In this document: in pieces, positions 32,454 to 40,664 of the stretch
How the letters are laid out: every line of letters starts with the position of its first letter
Numbering within the stretch: the first letter of the stretch is position 1
The notes under the pieces: generated by a model
Database searches by the model: none
Told to the model about the DNA's origin: nothing
What the model saw: the letters and a program-made list of their open reading frames with translations, nothing else
Origin: Salegentibacter maritimus
GTDB lineage: Bacteria; Bacteroidota; Bacteroidia; Flavobacteriales; Flavobacteriaceae
NCBI RefSeq assembly: GCF_016236915.1
Contig: NZ_JAEHOK010000011.1
Coordinates: 1 to 64,000, forward strand
Length of the DNA stretch: 64,000 nt
Reading direction: 5' to 3'
Translations under genes and position numbers: made by a program

Positions 32454-34173
32454 GACAGTAAATATAAATCTTGCCGGTATATTCTTTCATATAGATGAGG
32501 ATGCCTATACCAAACTGCAGCATTACCTGGACGCCATAAAACGTTCTTTTACCAATACCCAGGGAAGAGATGAAATTATAGCTGATATTGAAGCGCGTAT
32601 TGCTGAACTTTTTAATGAGAAAAAGAAAGAAGACCGCCAGGTTATAGGACTTAAAGAAGTAGAAGAAGTAATTGCCATCATGGGTCAACCCGAAGATTAT
32701 ATGGTAGATGAAGAAATCTTTGAAGATGAACCGGCCGCGGCCAAAACCACAAAGTCTCCAGGCAAACAACTGTTTAGAGATACCGAACACTCTTATGTAG
32801 GTGGTGTTTCTTCAGGACTGGGACATTATTTGGGAATCGACTTTATTTGGGTGCGTTTACTCTGGATATTGCTTACTATTTTTTCCAGTGGGGCTTTTAT
32901 TCTAATTTACATTGCCCTTTGGATCTTTGTTCCGGAAGCTAAAAGCACAGCCGATAAATTGGCTATGCGTGGCGAAGAAGTAACCATTAGTAATATTGAA
33001 AAAAAAATTCGTGAGGGTTTTGACAATGTTACCGGAAAAGTAAAAGATGTAGATTATCAAAAATACGGCAATCAGGCCAAAAGCGGTGCGACCTCTGCCG
33101 CAACGGCAATTGGTGATGTAATTGCCTTTATTTTAAAGGTTTTTGTCAAACTAATAGGTATTGTTCTAATAATACTGGCAGGTTCTGTATTAATTAGCCT
33201 GTTTGTAGGTTTGTTCACCGTAGGGACCTTTGGTATTATAGACGCTCCCTGGAGTAGTTATGTAGAAATGGCGGTTAGTGGTGCCCCACTCTGGCTATTA
33301 TGGCTATTGAGTTTTTTAATTGTAGGAATTCCGTTTTTCTTCCTTTTTGTTTTAGGATTAAAAATCCTGGTAGGCAAATTAAAGTCTATTGGAACTCCTG
33401 CAAAATTGGTACTGCTTGGACTTTGGATACTCGCCCTGGTTGGAGCTGCAATTATAGGAATACAACAGGCAACACATCGTGCATTTGATGGGGAACAAGT
33501 TGTTACTGAAACGCTTCCTATTTCAGCAAACGATACTCTTTACCTCGCAATGCAGGGAAATTCTAATTACTCTTCCAGCATTTACAGAAGTTCAGAATTC
33601 AAAATAAAATATGATGAAAACGATGAAAAAGTATTGTATAGTTCAGATGTTCGTCTCATTGTAAAAGCTACTAAAGATTCACTTGCAAAATTAGAAGTAA
33701 TAAAGTCGGCAGAGGGCAAAGATTACAAAGAGGCAAAAGACCGAGCTGAGAATATTACCTATAACACAAGTTTTAGCGGAGGTGAGCTATTATTAGACGG
33801 TTTTTTTACTTCCCCTGCTCAATATAAGTTTCGGGATCAGGAAGTAAAGGTTACGCTCTACCTTCCGGAAGGCACTACGCTCTTTGCAGATAATAACACC
33901 GGTAGCTTTCATAGAAACACCGATTATTGGGGAGATATATTAATTTCCGGTGATGAAGAAAAATACCTGAAAATCACCGAAGATGAAGCTATATGTGAAG
34001 ACTGCCCAATTGAAGAATGGGATATGGAAAGTGAAGATGAATGGGACGAAGAAGGTGATTTTAACGCCCGAATTAATTCCGGGGAAGAAGAAGTTAATAT
34101 TCAACTTAATACCAGCGGGGTAAAAATATATAAGACCCCGGTTGAAAACGACGAAACCAATAACCAAAATTAA
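32446..34173 (+). CDS. PspC domain membrane protein
   Basis: 575 residues. A cytoplasmic N-terminus (1-105; 'FFHIDEDAYTKLQHYLDAIK', 'IEARIAELFNEKKKEDRQVI'), then the PspC domain near 110-165 ('LFRDTEHSYVGGVSSGLGHY', 'FIWVRLLWILLTIF'). Two further membrane regions are near 225-270 and 280-345; the last 220 residues are extracytoplasmic, with a DUF2154-like beta region ('LYLPEGTTLFADNNTGSFHR') and an acidic tail ('EEWDMESEDEWDEEGDF'). PspC proteins sense membrane stress. It is coupled to PadR by an 8-base overlap. Confidence 0.92.
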   Translation: MNKTVNINLAGIFFHIDEDAYTKLQHYLDAIKRSFTNTQGRDEIIADIEARIAELFNEKKKEDRQVIGLKEVEEVIAIMGQPEDYMVDEEIFEDEPAAAKTTKSPGKQLFRDTEHSYVGGVSSGLGHYLGIDFIWVRLLWILLTIFSSGAFILIYIALWIFVPEAKSTADKLAMRGEEVTISNIEKKIREGFDNVTGKVKDVDYQKYGNQAKSGATSAATAIGDVIAFILKVFVKLIGIVLIILAGSVLISLFVGLFTVGTFGIIDAPWSSYVEMAVSGAPLWLLWLLSFLIVGIPFFFLFVLGLKILVGKLKSIGTPAKLVLLGLWILALVGAAIIGIQQATHRAFDGEQVVTETLPISANDTLYLAMQGNSNYSSSIYRSSEFKIKYDENDEKVLYSSDVRLIVKATKDSLAKLEVIKSAEGKDYKEAKDRAENITYNTSFSGGELLLDGFFTSPAQYKFRDQEVKVTLYLPEGTTLFADNNTGSFHRNTDYWGDILISGDEEKYLKITEDEAICEDCPIEEWDMESEDEWDEEGDFNARINSGEEEVNIQLNTSGVKIYKTPVENDETNNQN

Positions 34174-34178
34174 AAATT

Positions 34179-34322
34179 ATGATTCAACTAATTTTACAGG
34201 TACTATTGGTGGTCTTTAATTTAGGAGAGCCGGTAGTAGAAAATGAAAAGATGGTTAAAGATTATATAGAATGTCATCAATTTTTAGCCAGAAAGTGCAC
34301 TATAAGCGTTTACGAATGCTAA
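34179..34322 (+). CDS. 47-aa small ORF after PspC
   Basis: This short ORF begins 5 bases after the PspC stop and ends just before a terminator, so it lies in the same transcript. The product has a hydrophobic N-terminus ('MIQLILQVLLVVFNLG') and a charged tail with three cysteines ('DYIECHQFLARKCTISVYEC'). It may be a signal-anchored or secreted micro-protein. The family is not recognised; support is position, length and composition only. Confidence 0.45.
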   Translation: MIQLILQVLLVVFNLGEPVVENEKMVKDYIECHQFLARKCTISVYEC

Positions 34323-34332
34323 GCAATTCTTA

Positions 34333-34357
34333 AAAGTCTCCTTCGGGAGGCTTTTTT
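34333..34357 (+). terminator. Terminator of the DUF4870-PadR-PspC operon
   Basis: AGTCTCC-TTCG-GGAGGCT stem-loop followed by a T-run; a UUCG tetraloop adds stability. Confidence 0.85.
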
Positions 34358-34359
34358 AT

Positions 34360-34367
34360 TATCTTTG
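34360..34367 (+). promoter_or_regulatory. -7 box of the head-GIN lipoprotein gene
   Basis: TATCTTTG directly after the preceding terminator, 18 bases before the ATG at 34386; it fits TAnnTTTG. Confidence 0.55.
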
Positions 34368-34385
34368 CCATTAAAAATATTTTTG

Positions 34386-35204
34386 ATGAAAAAACTACTT
34401 TTACTTTTCGGATCTATCCTGCTGGCTAGCTGTGGCAGTAATAAAATAACAGGAAGCGGCAATGTTACTACTGAAAAAAATCGTCTACCAGACTTTAATA
34501 GTGTAGAGTTAATTGGGAATTCTGACGTAAGACTTAAAAATGGAAATACCGCAATGATAGAAGTTGAAGCTGATGATAACCTGCACAGCATAATTCGTTC
34601 TGAAGTGGTAAACGGTACTTTATTTATAAAGCCCTCAAAAGAAATAGGCCGCAGTAAATCTCAGAAAATCACAATTACCTATCCTAAAAATCTTCAGCAA
34701 ATAAACGTTGGAGGAAACATAGAATTAGAAGCCGAAGGAGAGCTTTACGCCGAGGAGCTTAAAATAACTGCTAAAGAAGGTGCAAAAATATATCTAACTC
34801 TTACAACCACTAAATTCGACCTTTACAACGAAGAAGATGCTGAAATAGAGTTAAACCTTACGGCAGAGAATGCTTATTTTCAGCTTAATGGTTCCAGTGA
34901 AATGGAAGCACTGGTAAATGCCCAAAAATTTAAGGTTGATACGTATGAAAAAGCAAAAGCTAAAATTGAAGGAGAAGTAAATGATCTTCAGCTTCGTTCT
35001 GAACATTCTTCAGTGTTCGATGGGAAAAAATTAAGCGCAAAAACGGCCGTAGTTATTGCCGAGGGTAAATCTAAAAACGAAATCGAGGTTTTAGAAACAT
35101 TAACCCTTACCGCAAAAAATAGAAGTGAAATAGACCTTTATGCTAATCCTAAAGTAGAATTGTTAGAATTTTCTGAAAATGCAGTGTTATCTAAAAAAGA
35201 TTAA
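34386..35204 (+). CDS. Head-GIN (DUF2807) lipoprotein, repeat-poor variant
   Basis: 272 residues from the ATG at 34386; the TTG at 34365 would add seven residues upstream of the signal and overlaps the promoter. The lipobox is 'SILLASC-G' (Cys about 15). DUF2807 core: 'ITGSGNVTTEKNRLPDFNSV', 'IEVEADDNLHSIIRSEVV', then a beta solenoid ('ITYPKNLQQINVGGNIELEA'). Unlike the paralogue at 45696 it lacks the regular 'TGSGD' turns. It follows the PspC operon but has its own promoter. Head-GIN proteins are exported and of unknown role, often beside PspC or sigma-factor genes. Confidence 0.9.
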   Translation: MKKLLLLFGSILLASCGSNKITGSGNVTTEKNRLPDFNSVELIGNSDVRLKNGNTAMIEVEADDNLHSIIRSEVVNGTLFIKPSKEIGRSKSQKITITYPKNLQQINVGGNIELEAEGELYAEELKITAKEGAKIYLTLTTTKFDLYNEEDAEIELNLTAENAYFQLNGSSEMEALVNAQKFKVDTYEKAKAKIEGEVNDLQLRSEHSSVFDGKKLSAKTAVVIAEGKSKNEIEVLETLTLTAKNRSEIDLYANPKVELLEFSENAVLSKKD

Positions 35205-35247
35205 ACTTTTTTAAATACATTTAACTAAACCATTAAAACCAATAATT

Positions 35248-35484
35248 ATGAAAATCGCTTTAAAATCTGTTTTAATACTATTGGCCTTAAGTTTAAGCTT
35301 TGTATCCTGTAGAGAGCAGGAAGAGGAAAAATCTGAAATAGAACAATTGGCCGAAGAAGAAGATGCAAAGGTTAAGGTAAAAGAAGATAAAATTAAGGTA
35401 AAGACCGATGACAAAAAGATCAAAATCAAAGAAGATGATGGCGAGATAAAGAAAAAAGTAAAAATTGATAATGACGACAACTAG
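35248..35484 (+). CDS. Small charged lipoprotein, unknown function
   Basis: 78 residues. Signal peptide and lipobox 'LSLSFVSC-R' (Cys about 21). The mature part is almost only Glu, Lys, Asp, Val and Ile in an alternating pattern ('DAKVKVKEDKIKVKTDDKKI'), a polyampholyte that could form an extended strand or remain disordered. No family is recognised. It follows the head-GIN lipoprotein by 43 bases and ends before a terminator at 35592. Confidence 0.75.
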   Translation: MKIALKSVLILLALSLSFVSCREQEEEKSEIEQLAEEEDAKVKVKEDKIKVKTDDKKIKIKEDDGEIKKKVKIDNDDN

Positions 35485-35591
35485 TGAATTACTCTTAGTA
35501 AGTCAACATGGCATTAAATAAAGTTTTTTGCTTTTGGGGCAAGACTAACAACTTAGGTCCCGATTATCGAGTCAAATCTAAAAATTATTTT

Positions 35592-35618
35592 AAAAGTCCC
35601 ATTTCCGGGGCTTTTTTT
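35592..35618 (+). terminator. Terminator after the charged mini-lipoprotein
   Basis: Stem AGTCCC / GGGGCT with loop ATTTCC-like bases, followed by a run of T. About 105 bases after the mini-lipoprotein stop. Confidence 0.7.
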
Positions 35619-35653
35619 ATGCGTATTTAGTATCTTAAATTAAAATTTAAAAA

Positions 35654-36271
35654 ATGCATACAAAAGAGATATATACCGCAGGCGAAGAACTACGTGTAGC
35701 CAAGAAAGTCCTGGTTTTATTACACGGCCGTGGCGGAAGCGCCAAAGAGTTTCTCTCTTTGGCCAACCACTTAAACACTCCGGAATTTGCAATTTTAGCT
35801 CCTCAGGCTAAAGATTTCACCTGGTATCCAAATTCATTTCTGGCTCCTGTTGCCCAAAACCAACCAAGCTATGCTTCATCACTAGAACTGCTTAAAGAAT
35901 TATTAAATGACATCAAAGAAACAGGAATCACTTCAGAAAATATATATTTTGCCGGCTTTTCGCAAGGTGCTTGTTTAAGCCTGGAGTTTGTAACACGTAA
36001 TGCCCAGAAATTTGGAGGGGTAGCTGCATTTACAGGCGGACTTATTGGTGATAAAATTTATACCGAAAACTATTCGGGTAATTTTGAAGGAACTCCAATT
36101 TTTATAGGAAGTGGAGATCCAGACGCTCATGTCCCTGTAAGCCGTGTAAAAGAATCTGCTGAAATTTTAAAAAAGATGAATGCGAATGTTGAAGTTGAGA
36201 TCTATAAAAATAGGCCGCACACTATTTCTGAAGATGAACTAAAACTCGCCAATCAATTTATATTTAAGTAA
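35654..36271 (+). CDS. Phospholipase/carboxylesterase family alpha/beta hydrolase
   Basis: 205 residues. 'KVLVLLHGRGGSAKEFLSLA' is the oxyanion segment, 'IYFAGFSQGACLSLEFV' holds the nucleophile Ser (GFSQG, about 108), the Asp is in 'GSGDPDAHVPVSR', and the His in 'NRPHTISEDEL'. This is the abhydrolase_2 group (YtpA/carboxylesterase-like). There is no signal peptide, so it is cytoplasmic. The substrate is unknown. It follows a terminator and a short gene-free stretch, so it is probably independently transcribed. Confidence 0.9.
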   Translation: MHTKEIYTAGEELRVAKKVLVLLHGRGGSAKEFLSLANHLNTPEFAILAPQAKDFTWYPNSFLAPVAQNQPSYASSLELLKELLNDIKETGITSENIYFAGFSQGACLSLEFVTRNAQKFGGVAAFTGGLIGDKIYTENYSGNFEGTPIFIGSGDPDAHVPVSRVKESAEILKKMNANVEVEIYKNRPHTISEDELKLANQFIFK

Positions 36272-36283
36272 AATGCCTCGCAG

Positions 36284-36301
36284 TCCCGATAACTATCGGG
36301 A
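36284..36301. repeat. TCCCGATA-AC-TATCGGGA palindrome
   Basis: An 8-base perfect stem with an AC loop between the hydrolase stop and the pirin start. There is no adjacent T-run. Similar TCCCGA / TCGGGA hairpins recur in flavobacterial intergenes; another occurs inside the 6S-like RNA at about 60094. Confidence 0.5.
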
Positions 36302-36337
36302 TAAATATCGCCTACCGAGTAAACCAGATATAAGACT

Positions 36338-37192
36338 ATGAGAAGTATAAAGAAAATACACAAAGCGGTAAGCTCACCAATTGCTGACCTTATTACCTAT
36401 AGGGCCTTGCCCACAAATACTATAGATCATATTGATCCATTTTTATTCCTAAATCACCACGGATATCAAAAATATCCCGAGAACAATAATGGATTACCCT
36501 TTGGACCACATCCCCATCGCGGATTTGAAACTGTAACTTTTATCTTAAAAGGTGATCTTATCCATAAAGACAGCACTGGGTGGCAAAGTGTAATAAAAGC
36601 CGGAGGAGTGCAGTGGATGACCGCGGGAAAAGGACTTATCCACGCTGAGATATCTTCTGAAGAATTTAAAAGAAATGGTGGAGAATTAGAACTTCTTCAG
36701 CTTTGGGTAAACCTACCTGCCAAACATAAAATGACGGAACCTAACTACAGGGGACTCCAAAAAGAAGATATTCCGGAGGTAAATATAGATAATGGAAAAG
36801 TTAGCTTAGCTGCCGTTTCAGGGAATTGGGAAAATACAAAAGCAGCTTTTCAACCTTTAAACGACATTCAGCTAGCTACTTTACATTTTGATAAAGGTGG
36901 TAAATATTCAGTAGAAATTCCTGCAAAAAGGAATATATTCTTTTATGTAATTAAAGGAAAACTACTGGTAAATGGCAAGGAAGCCAAAATTCATAATCTG
37001 GTAGAATTTGAAAATGATAGCGAAAGTATGGAGATTGAGGCTTTAGAAGAAAGTATTTTACTTTTAGGGCATGCAATACCTTTTAATGAACCTATTGTAG
37101 CCCAGGGGCCTTTTGTTATGAATTCCCAACAGGAAATTCAACAGGCCTTTCTGGATTATCAAAATGGGGTTTTTGGAAATTGGAATGGCTAA
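36338..37192 (+). CDS. Pirin family protein
   Basis: 284 residues. Bicupin: the N-terminal metal site is 'GPHPHRGFETVTFILKGDLI' with 'AGKGLIHAEISSEE', and the pirin motif 'LQLWVNLPAKHKMTEPNYRG' follows at about 128. The second cupin has 'FFYVIKGKLLVNGKEAKIHN'. Some pirins have quercetinase activity, others act as redox-sensitive regulators; the substrate is not evident. The stop overlaps the convergent hemG stop by four bases (CTAA). Confidence 0.94.
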   Translation: MRSIKKIHKAVSSPIADLITYRALPTNTIDHIDPFLFLNHHGYQKYPENNNGLPFGPHPHRGFETVTFILKGDLIHKDSTGWQSVIKAGGVQWMTAGKGLIHAEISSEEFKRNGGELELLQLWVNLPAKHKMTEPNYRGLQKEDIPEVNIDNGKVSLAAVSGNWENTKAAFQPLNDIQLATLHFDKGGKYSVEIPAKRNIFFYVIKGKLLVNGKEAKIHNLVEFENDSESMEIEALEESILLLGHAIPFNEPIVAQGPFVMNSQQEIQQAFLDYQNGVFGNWNG

Positions 37193-37752
37193 ACTTCTTC
37201 CTGGTTTAAGTAATTAGATTTATGGTAATCCTCGCATATTTCACGACCAAAAGCCACTACTCTTTCCCAATTTGTAAACTCAATAGGCTTTTCTGTTTTT
37301 GTTGGTCCGTGCGTTAATTTCATAATTAATTTAATCATCAGCTTATCTAAAAATGAATAGGATTTATAATCGAGTTTTCCCGCAAAAACACTTATAAAGT
37401 CCGGCTTCCAATTCGTTTTCTTCAAGAATTTAATCATATAAGGATTCGTATCGGGCGAGTTTTTATCTTCTTTTCTGGCCACGAGGTTAACCGAGAAAAA
37501 GGCAGTTTTTATTCCGCTTAAAGACTGTTTATGTTGTTTAAGGAATTCAAAAATTTTATCGCTGTGTTTTCCATATCGAATACTGGCTCCAATAACCACA
37601 GTATGAAAATCGGCTAAATTGGCTTTAAAATCATCTACAGCATAAAGCTCTACCTGAATTTGCTGCTCGTTAAATACATCATACAGTTTTTTACAAATCT
37701 TTAGCGTATGCCCATCTACAGAAGAATAAATTATTCCAACTTTTTGCTTCAT
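37189..37752 (-). CDS. hemG: Flavodoxin-type protoporphyrinogen IX dehydrogenase
   Basis: 187 residues. FMN-binding flavodoxin fold: 'VGIIYSSVDGHTLKICKKLY' is the phosphate loop, 'VVIGASIRYGKHSDKIFEFL' follows, and the HemG insert 'AFFSVNLVARKEDKNSPDTN' is characteristic. HemG oxidises protoporphyrinogen IX to protoporphyrin IX in haem synthesis, passing electrons to menaquinone. The convergent pirin gene overlaps its stop by four bases. No other haem gene is nearby. Confidence 0.88.
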   Translation of the reverse strand: MKQKVGIIYSSVDGHTLKICKKLYDVFNEQQIQVELYAVDDFKANLADFHTVVIGASIRYGKHSDKIFEFLKQHKQSLSGIKTAFFSVNLVARKEDKNSPDTNPYMIKFLKKTNWKPDFISVFAGKLDYKSYSFLDKLMIKLIMKLTHGPTKTEKPIEFTNWERVVAFGREICEDYHKSNYLNQEEV

Positions 37753-37815
37753 TAGGTATTAAATTTTTAAAAGATGAATATTTAACCAGCGAGAATTTAC
37801 ACTACATAATTAAAC

Positions 37816-37852
37816 AAAAAAACCTCCTTAGCAAGAACTAAGGAGGTTTTTA
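37816..37852 (-). terminator. rpsA terminator
   Basis: AACCTCCTTAG / CTAAGGAGGTT stem followed on the minus strand by a T-run (plus-strand A-run 37816-37822), 20 bases after the rpsA stop. Confidence 0.9.
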
Positions 37853-37872
37853 TTTATGATAAATTTAGAGAA

Positions 37873-39723
37873 TTACTTCCCTTCCATTTTATCTTTTAAA
37901 GCCTGAAGATCGGCATTAACATCACCAATAGTGGTTTTGTCATTGTTTTGCGAAGCTGCTTTTTTAGCTGCCTGCTTAACAATTTGCTGTTCTTCTTCTT
38001 TGTGAATAGCCATATGTGATGCTACCACTCTCTTGAATTCTTTATTGAATTCAATGATCTGGAATTCTGCAGATTCACCTTTGGTTAATTTGTTACCGTC
38101 TTCTTTTTCAAGATGTCTGGTTGGAACAAATGCAGTGATATCTTCATTAAACTCTATAGTCGCTCCTTTGTCTACAATCTCTGCAATCTCTGCGGTATGT
38201 TTTGTACCAACAGCGAATTCAGTTTCGTATTTATCCCAAGGATTATCCTCAACCTGCTTGTGACCAAGGCTTAATTTACGACCATCTACGTCTAACTCAA
38301 GAACTACAACCTCAAGCTCATCACCTACATTTGTAAATTCTGATGGATGCTTAATTTTCTTAGTCCATGATAAGTCAGAGATATAGATAAGTCCGTCAAT
38401 TCCTTCTTCCAATTCTACGAATACACCAAAGTTGGTGAAGTTACGTACAATTCCTTTGTGTTTAGAACCAACAGGATATTTAGTAGTAATATCTGTCCAT
38501 GGGTCTGGAGTTAATTGCTTAATTCCAAGAGACATTTTACGGTCTTCGCGATCTAAAGTTAAAATTTGAGCTTCAACTTCGTCTCCAACATTTACGAAAT
38601 CCTGAGCTGAACGCAAGTGCGTGCTCCAAGACATTTCAGAAACGTGGATAAGACCTTCAACACCATCGGCAACCTCAATAAATGCACCGTAATCCGCGAT
38701 TACAACTACTTTACCTTTTACTTTGTCTCCAACCTTAAGGTTTTCGTCAAGAGCTTCCCATGGGTGTTTGCTTAACTGCTTAAGACCTAATTGAATTCTT
38801 GTCTTCGCTTCATCAAAGTCAAGAATTACCACATTTAGTTTCTGATCAAGCTCAACGATCTCATTTGGATGGTTGATACGAGACCAGCTAAGGTCGGTAA
38901 TATGAACAAGTCCGTCAACACCTCCAAGATCAACAAATACTCCGTAAGAAGTGATGTTTTTAACAGTACCTTCAAGTACCTGACCTTTTTCAAGTTGACC
39001 GATAATTTCTTTCTTCTGTTCTTCGATATCAGCTTCAATAAGCGCTTTATGAGAAACCACAACGTTTTTGAATTCGTGATTGATTTTCACCACTTTGAAT
39101 TCCATTGTTTTTCCTACATAAGCATCGTAATCACGAATAGGCTTCACGTCTATTTGAGAACCTGGCAAGAATGCCTCAATTCCAAATACATCTACGATCA
39201 TACCACCTTTAGTTCTGCATTTTACAAAACCGTTTACGATAAGACTTTCGTCGTGAGCTTTGTTTACACGATCCCAGGCCTGGATTACACGAGCCTTACG
39301 GTGAGAAAGAATTAATTGTCCTGTAGAATCTTCACGAACATCTATCAAAACCTCAACGTCGTCACCAACTTTAAGATCTGGATTGTAACGAAATTCGTTA
39401 AGTGAGATAACGCCTTCACTTTTTGCGTTAATGTCTATAATTGCATCACGATCGGTAATATTAATTACTTTACCCGTTACAACTTCGTCATTTAAAGTGT
39501 CTACGAAATTCTCTGCAACCAATTGCTCAAATTCTTCTAACTTCTCATCATCAATTGGGTCTATCCCCTCTTCATAATTGTGCCAGTTAAATTCTTTAAG
39601 AAATTTCTCAGGGTTTTCCTGTTGCTCTGAAGGAGCAGGTTGCGATGATGTAGCCATTCCAGCTACCGGTTGAACGTCAAGATTTTCGTCCTGAACGTCC
39701 TGTTTTTTGTTATCTTCAGCCAT
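37873..39723 (-). CDS. rpsA: 30S ribosomal protein S1
   Basis: 616 residues with repeated S1 (OB-fold) RNA-binding domains. Clear repeats include 'KGQVLEGTVKNITSYGVFVD', 'KGKVVVIADYGAFIEV', 'KHKGIVRNFTNFGVFVELEE' and 'SLGIKQLTPDPW'. An acidic N-terminal extension of about 70 residues rich in Gln, Glu and Asp precedes them. S1 recruits mRNA to the 30S subunit; Bacteroidota have little Shine-Dalgarno usage, which makes S1 more important here. It is transcribed from a strong promoter at 39845-39875 with a leader of about 115 bases. Confidence 0.97.
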   Translation of the reverse strand: MAEDNKKQDVQDENLDVQPVAGMATSSQPAPSEQQENPEKFLKEFNWHNYEEGIDPIDDEKLEEFEQLVAENFVDTLNDEVVTGKVINITDRDAIIDINAKSEGVISLNEFRYNPDLKVGDDVEVLIDVREDSTGQLILSHRKARVIQAWDRVNKAHDESLIVNGFVKCRTKGGMIVDVFGIEAFLPGSQIDVKPIRDYDAYVGKTMEFKVVKINHEFKNVVVSHKALIEADIEEQKKEIIGQLEKGQVLEGTVKNITSYGVFVDLGGVDGLVHITDLSWSRINHPNEIVELDQKLNVVILDFDEAKTRIQLGLKQLSKHPWEALDENLKVGDKVKGKVVVIADYGAFIEVADGVEGLIHVSEMSWSTHLRSAQDFVNVGDEVEAQILTLDREDRKMSLGIKQLTPDPWTDITTKYPVGSKHKGIVRNFTNFGVFVELEEGIDGLIYISDLSWTKKIKHPSEFTNVGDELEVVVLELDVDGRKLSLGHKQVEDNPWDKYETEFAVGTKHTAEIAEIVDKGATIEFNEDITAFVPTRHLEKEDGNKLTKGESAEFQIIEFNKEFKRVVASHMAIHKEEEQQIVKQAAKKAASQNNDKTTIGDVNADLQALKDKMEGK

Positions 39724-39844
39724 TGCTGATAAAAAATTTGTATCCTGTATTCTTCGGAAAAATTAAGCAAATGAAACACAGAAGTAGTTATGATTTTGAT
39801 TTTCAACCCCTTTTGATTTTCCGATTCTTCGCCAAAAAGGGCTG

Positions 39845-39875
39845 CAAAAATACAACTTATTTTTCTTTTCTCAAA
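39845..39875 (-). promoter_or_regulatory. rpsA promoter
   Basis: On the minus strand TTTG (39875-39872), exactly 19 bases, TATTTTTG (39852-39845): a full match to the Bacteroidota consensus. The predicted start is near 39840, giving a long leader to the ATG at 39723. Confidence 0.8.
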
Positions 39876-39901
39876 CCTTAATTAGTTTAAAAACAGCTCG
39901 C

Positions 39902-40594
39902 TTATTCTTCAATTTTATTTCTGGCCAGTTTTACTACTTTTTCAAACTGTTCTTTCAAATTCAAATTAGAATTATCAATTTCTATAGCATCTTCTGCTTT
40001 TATTAATGGCGAATCGTCTCGTGTAGTATCCAGGTAATCCCGCTCCTTAACATTGGCCAATACATCTTCAAATTTAACGTCCTCTCCACGATCTCTTAAT
40101 TCGTTATACCTACGTTCTGCGCGCTTTTCAGTAGAAGCGGTCATAAATAATTTTAAATCGGCATCAGGGAAAACCACCGTCCCAATATCACGACCATCCA
40201 TAACCACTGCTTTATTTTTACCAATTTCCTGCTGAATTTCTACCAACATCTTTCTAACCTCGGGCACTGCTGCAACTTTACTCACTTGCTGAGAAACCTC
40301 CATTAGCCTAATTTCCTTTTCAACATTTTCTTTATTTAAATGCACTTCACCATAACCCACCTCTTTATTAAATACAAAACTGATATTAATAAACGGTAAA
40401 TGCCTTAATATGGCTTCTTTATCAAAATGGGTATCACTCACCAACAATTTACGCATAAGGTATAAGGTAACAGCCCTATACATAGCACCCGTATCTACAT
40501 ATACATATCCAAGCTCTGCTGCAAGTTGTTTGGCCACGGTACTTTTTCCGGTAGAAGAATAACCGTCTATGGCAATAGTTATTTTTTTACTCAT
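39902..40594 (-). CDS. cmk: Cytidylate kinase
   Basis: 230 residues. P-loop 'IAIDGYSSTGKSTVAKQLA' (about 6-24), 'YVDTGAMYRAVTLY', 'VVMDGRDIGTVVFPDADLKL' and the lid 'RAERRYNELRDRGEDVKFED'. It phosphorylates CMP and dCMP. cmk precedes rpsA (minus strand) in many bacteria, as here, although rpsA has its own promoter in the 178-base gap. A -7 box lies just upstream. Confidence 0.96.
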   Translation of the reverse strand: MSKKITIAIDGYSSTGKSTVAKQLAAELGYVYVDTGAMYRAVTLYLMRKLLVSDTHFDKEAILRHLPFINISFVFNKEVGYGEVHLNKENVEKEIRLMEVSQQVSKVAAVPEVRKMLVEIQQEIGKNKAVVMDGRDIGTVVFPDADLKLFMTASTEKRAERRYNELRDRGEDVKFEDVLANVKERDYLDTTRDDSPLIKAEDAIEIDNSNLNLKEQFEKVVKLARNKIEE

Positions 40595-40616
40595 AATTTA
40601 GTTTCTATAGGAATGG

Positions 40617-40624
40617 CAAAATTA
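40617..40624 (-). promoter_or_regulatory. cmk -7 box
   Basis: TAATTTTG on the minus strand (40624-40617), 22 bases before the cmk start; no clear -33. Confidence 0.45.
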
Positions 40625-40664
40625 GGTAAAGCTTTACTCTCCCTGAAATTTTCGCTGTAAATAA

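Noticed and set aside
35508-35630. 40-codon ORF after the charged mini-lipoprotein
   Set aside because: Runs straight through a terminator hairpin and has no family features.
38869-39315. 148-codon open frame antisense to rpsA
   Set aside because: Shadow of the S1 repeats; its composition follows the opposite-strand codons.
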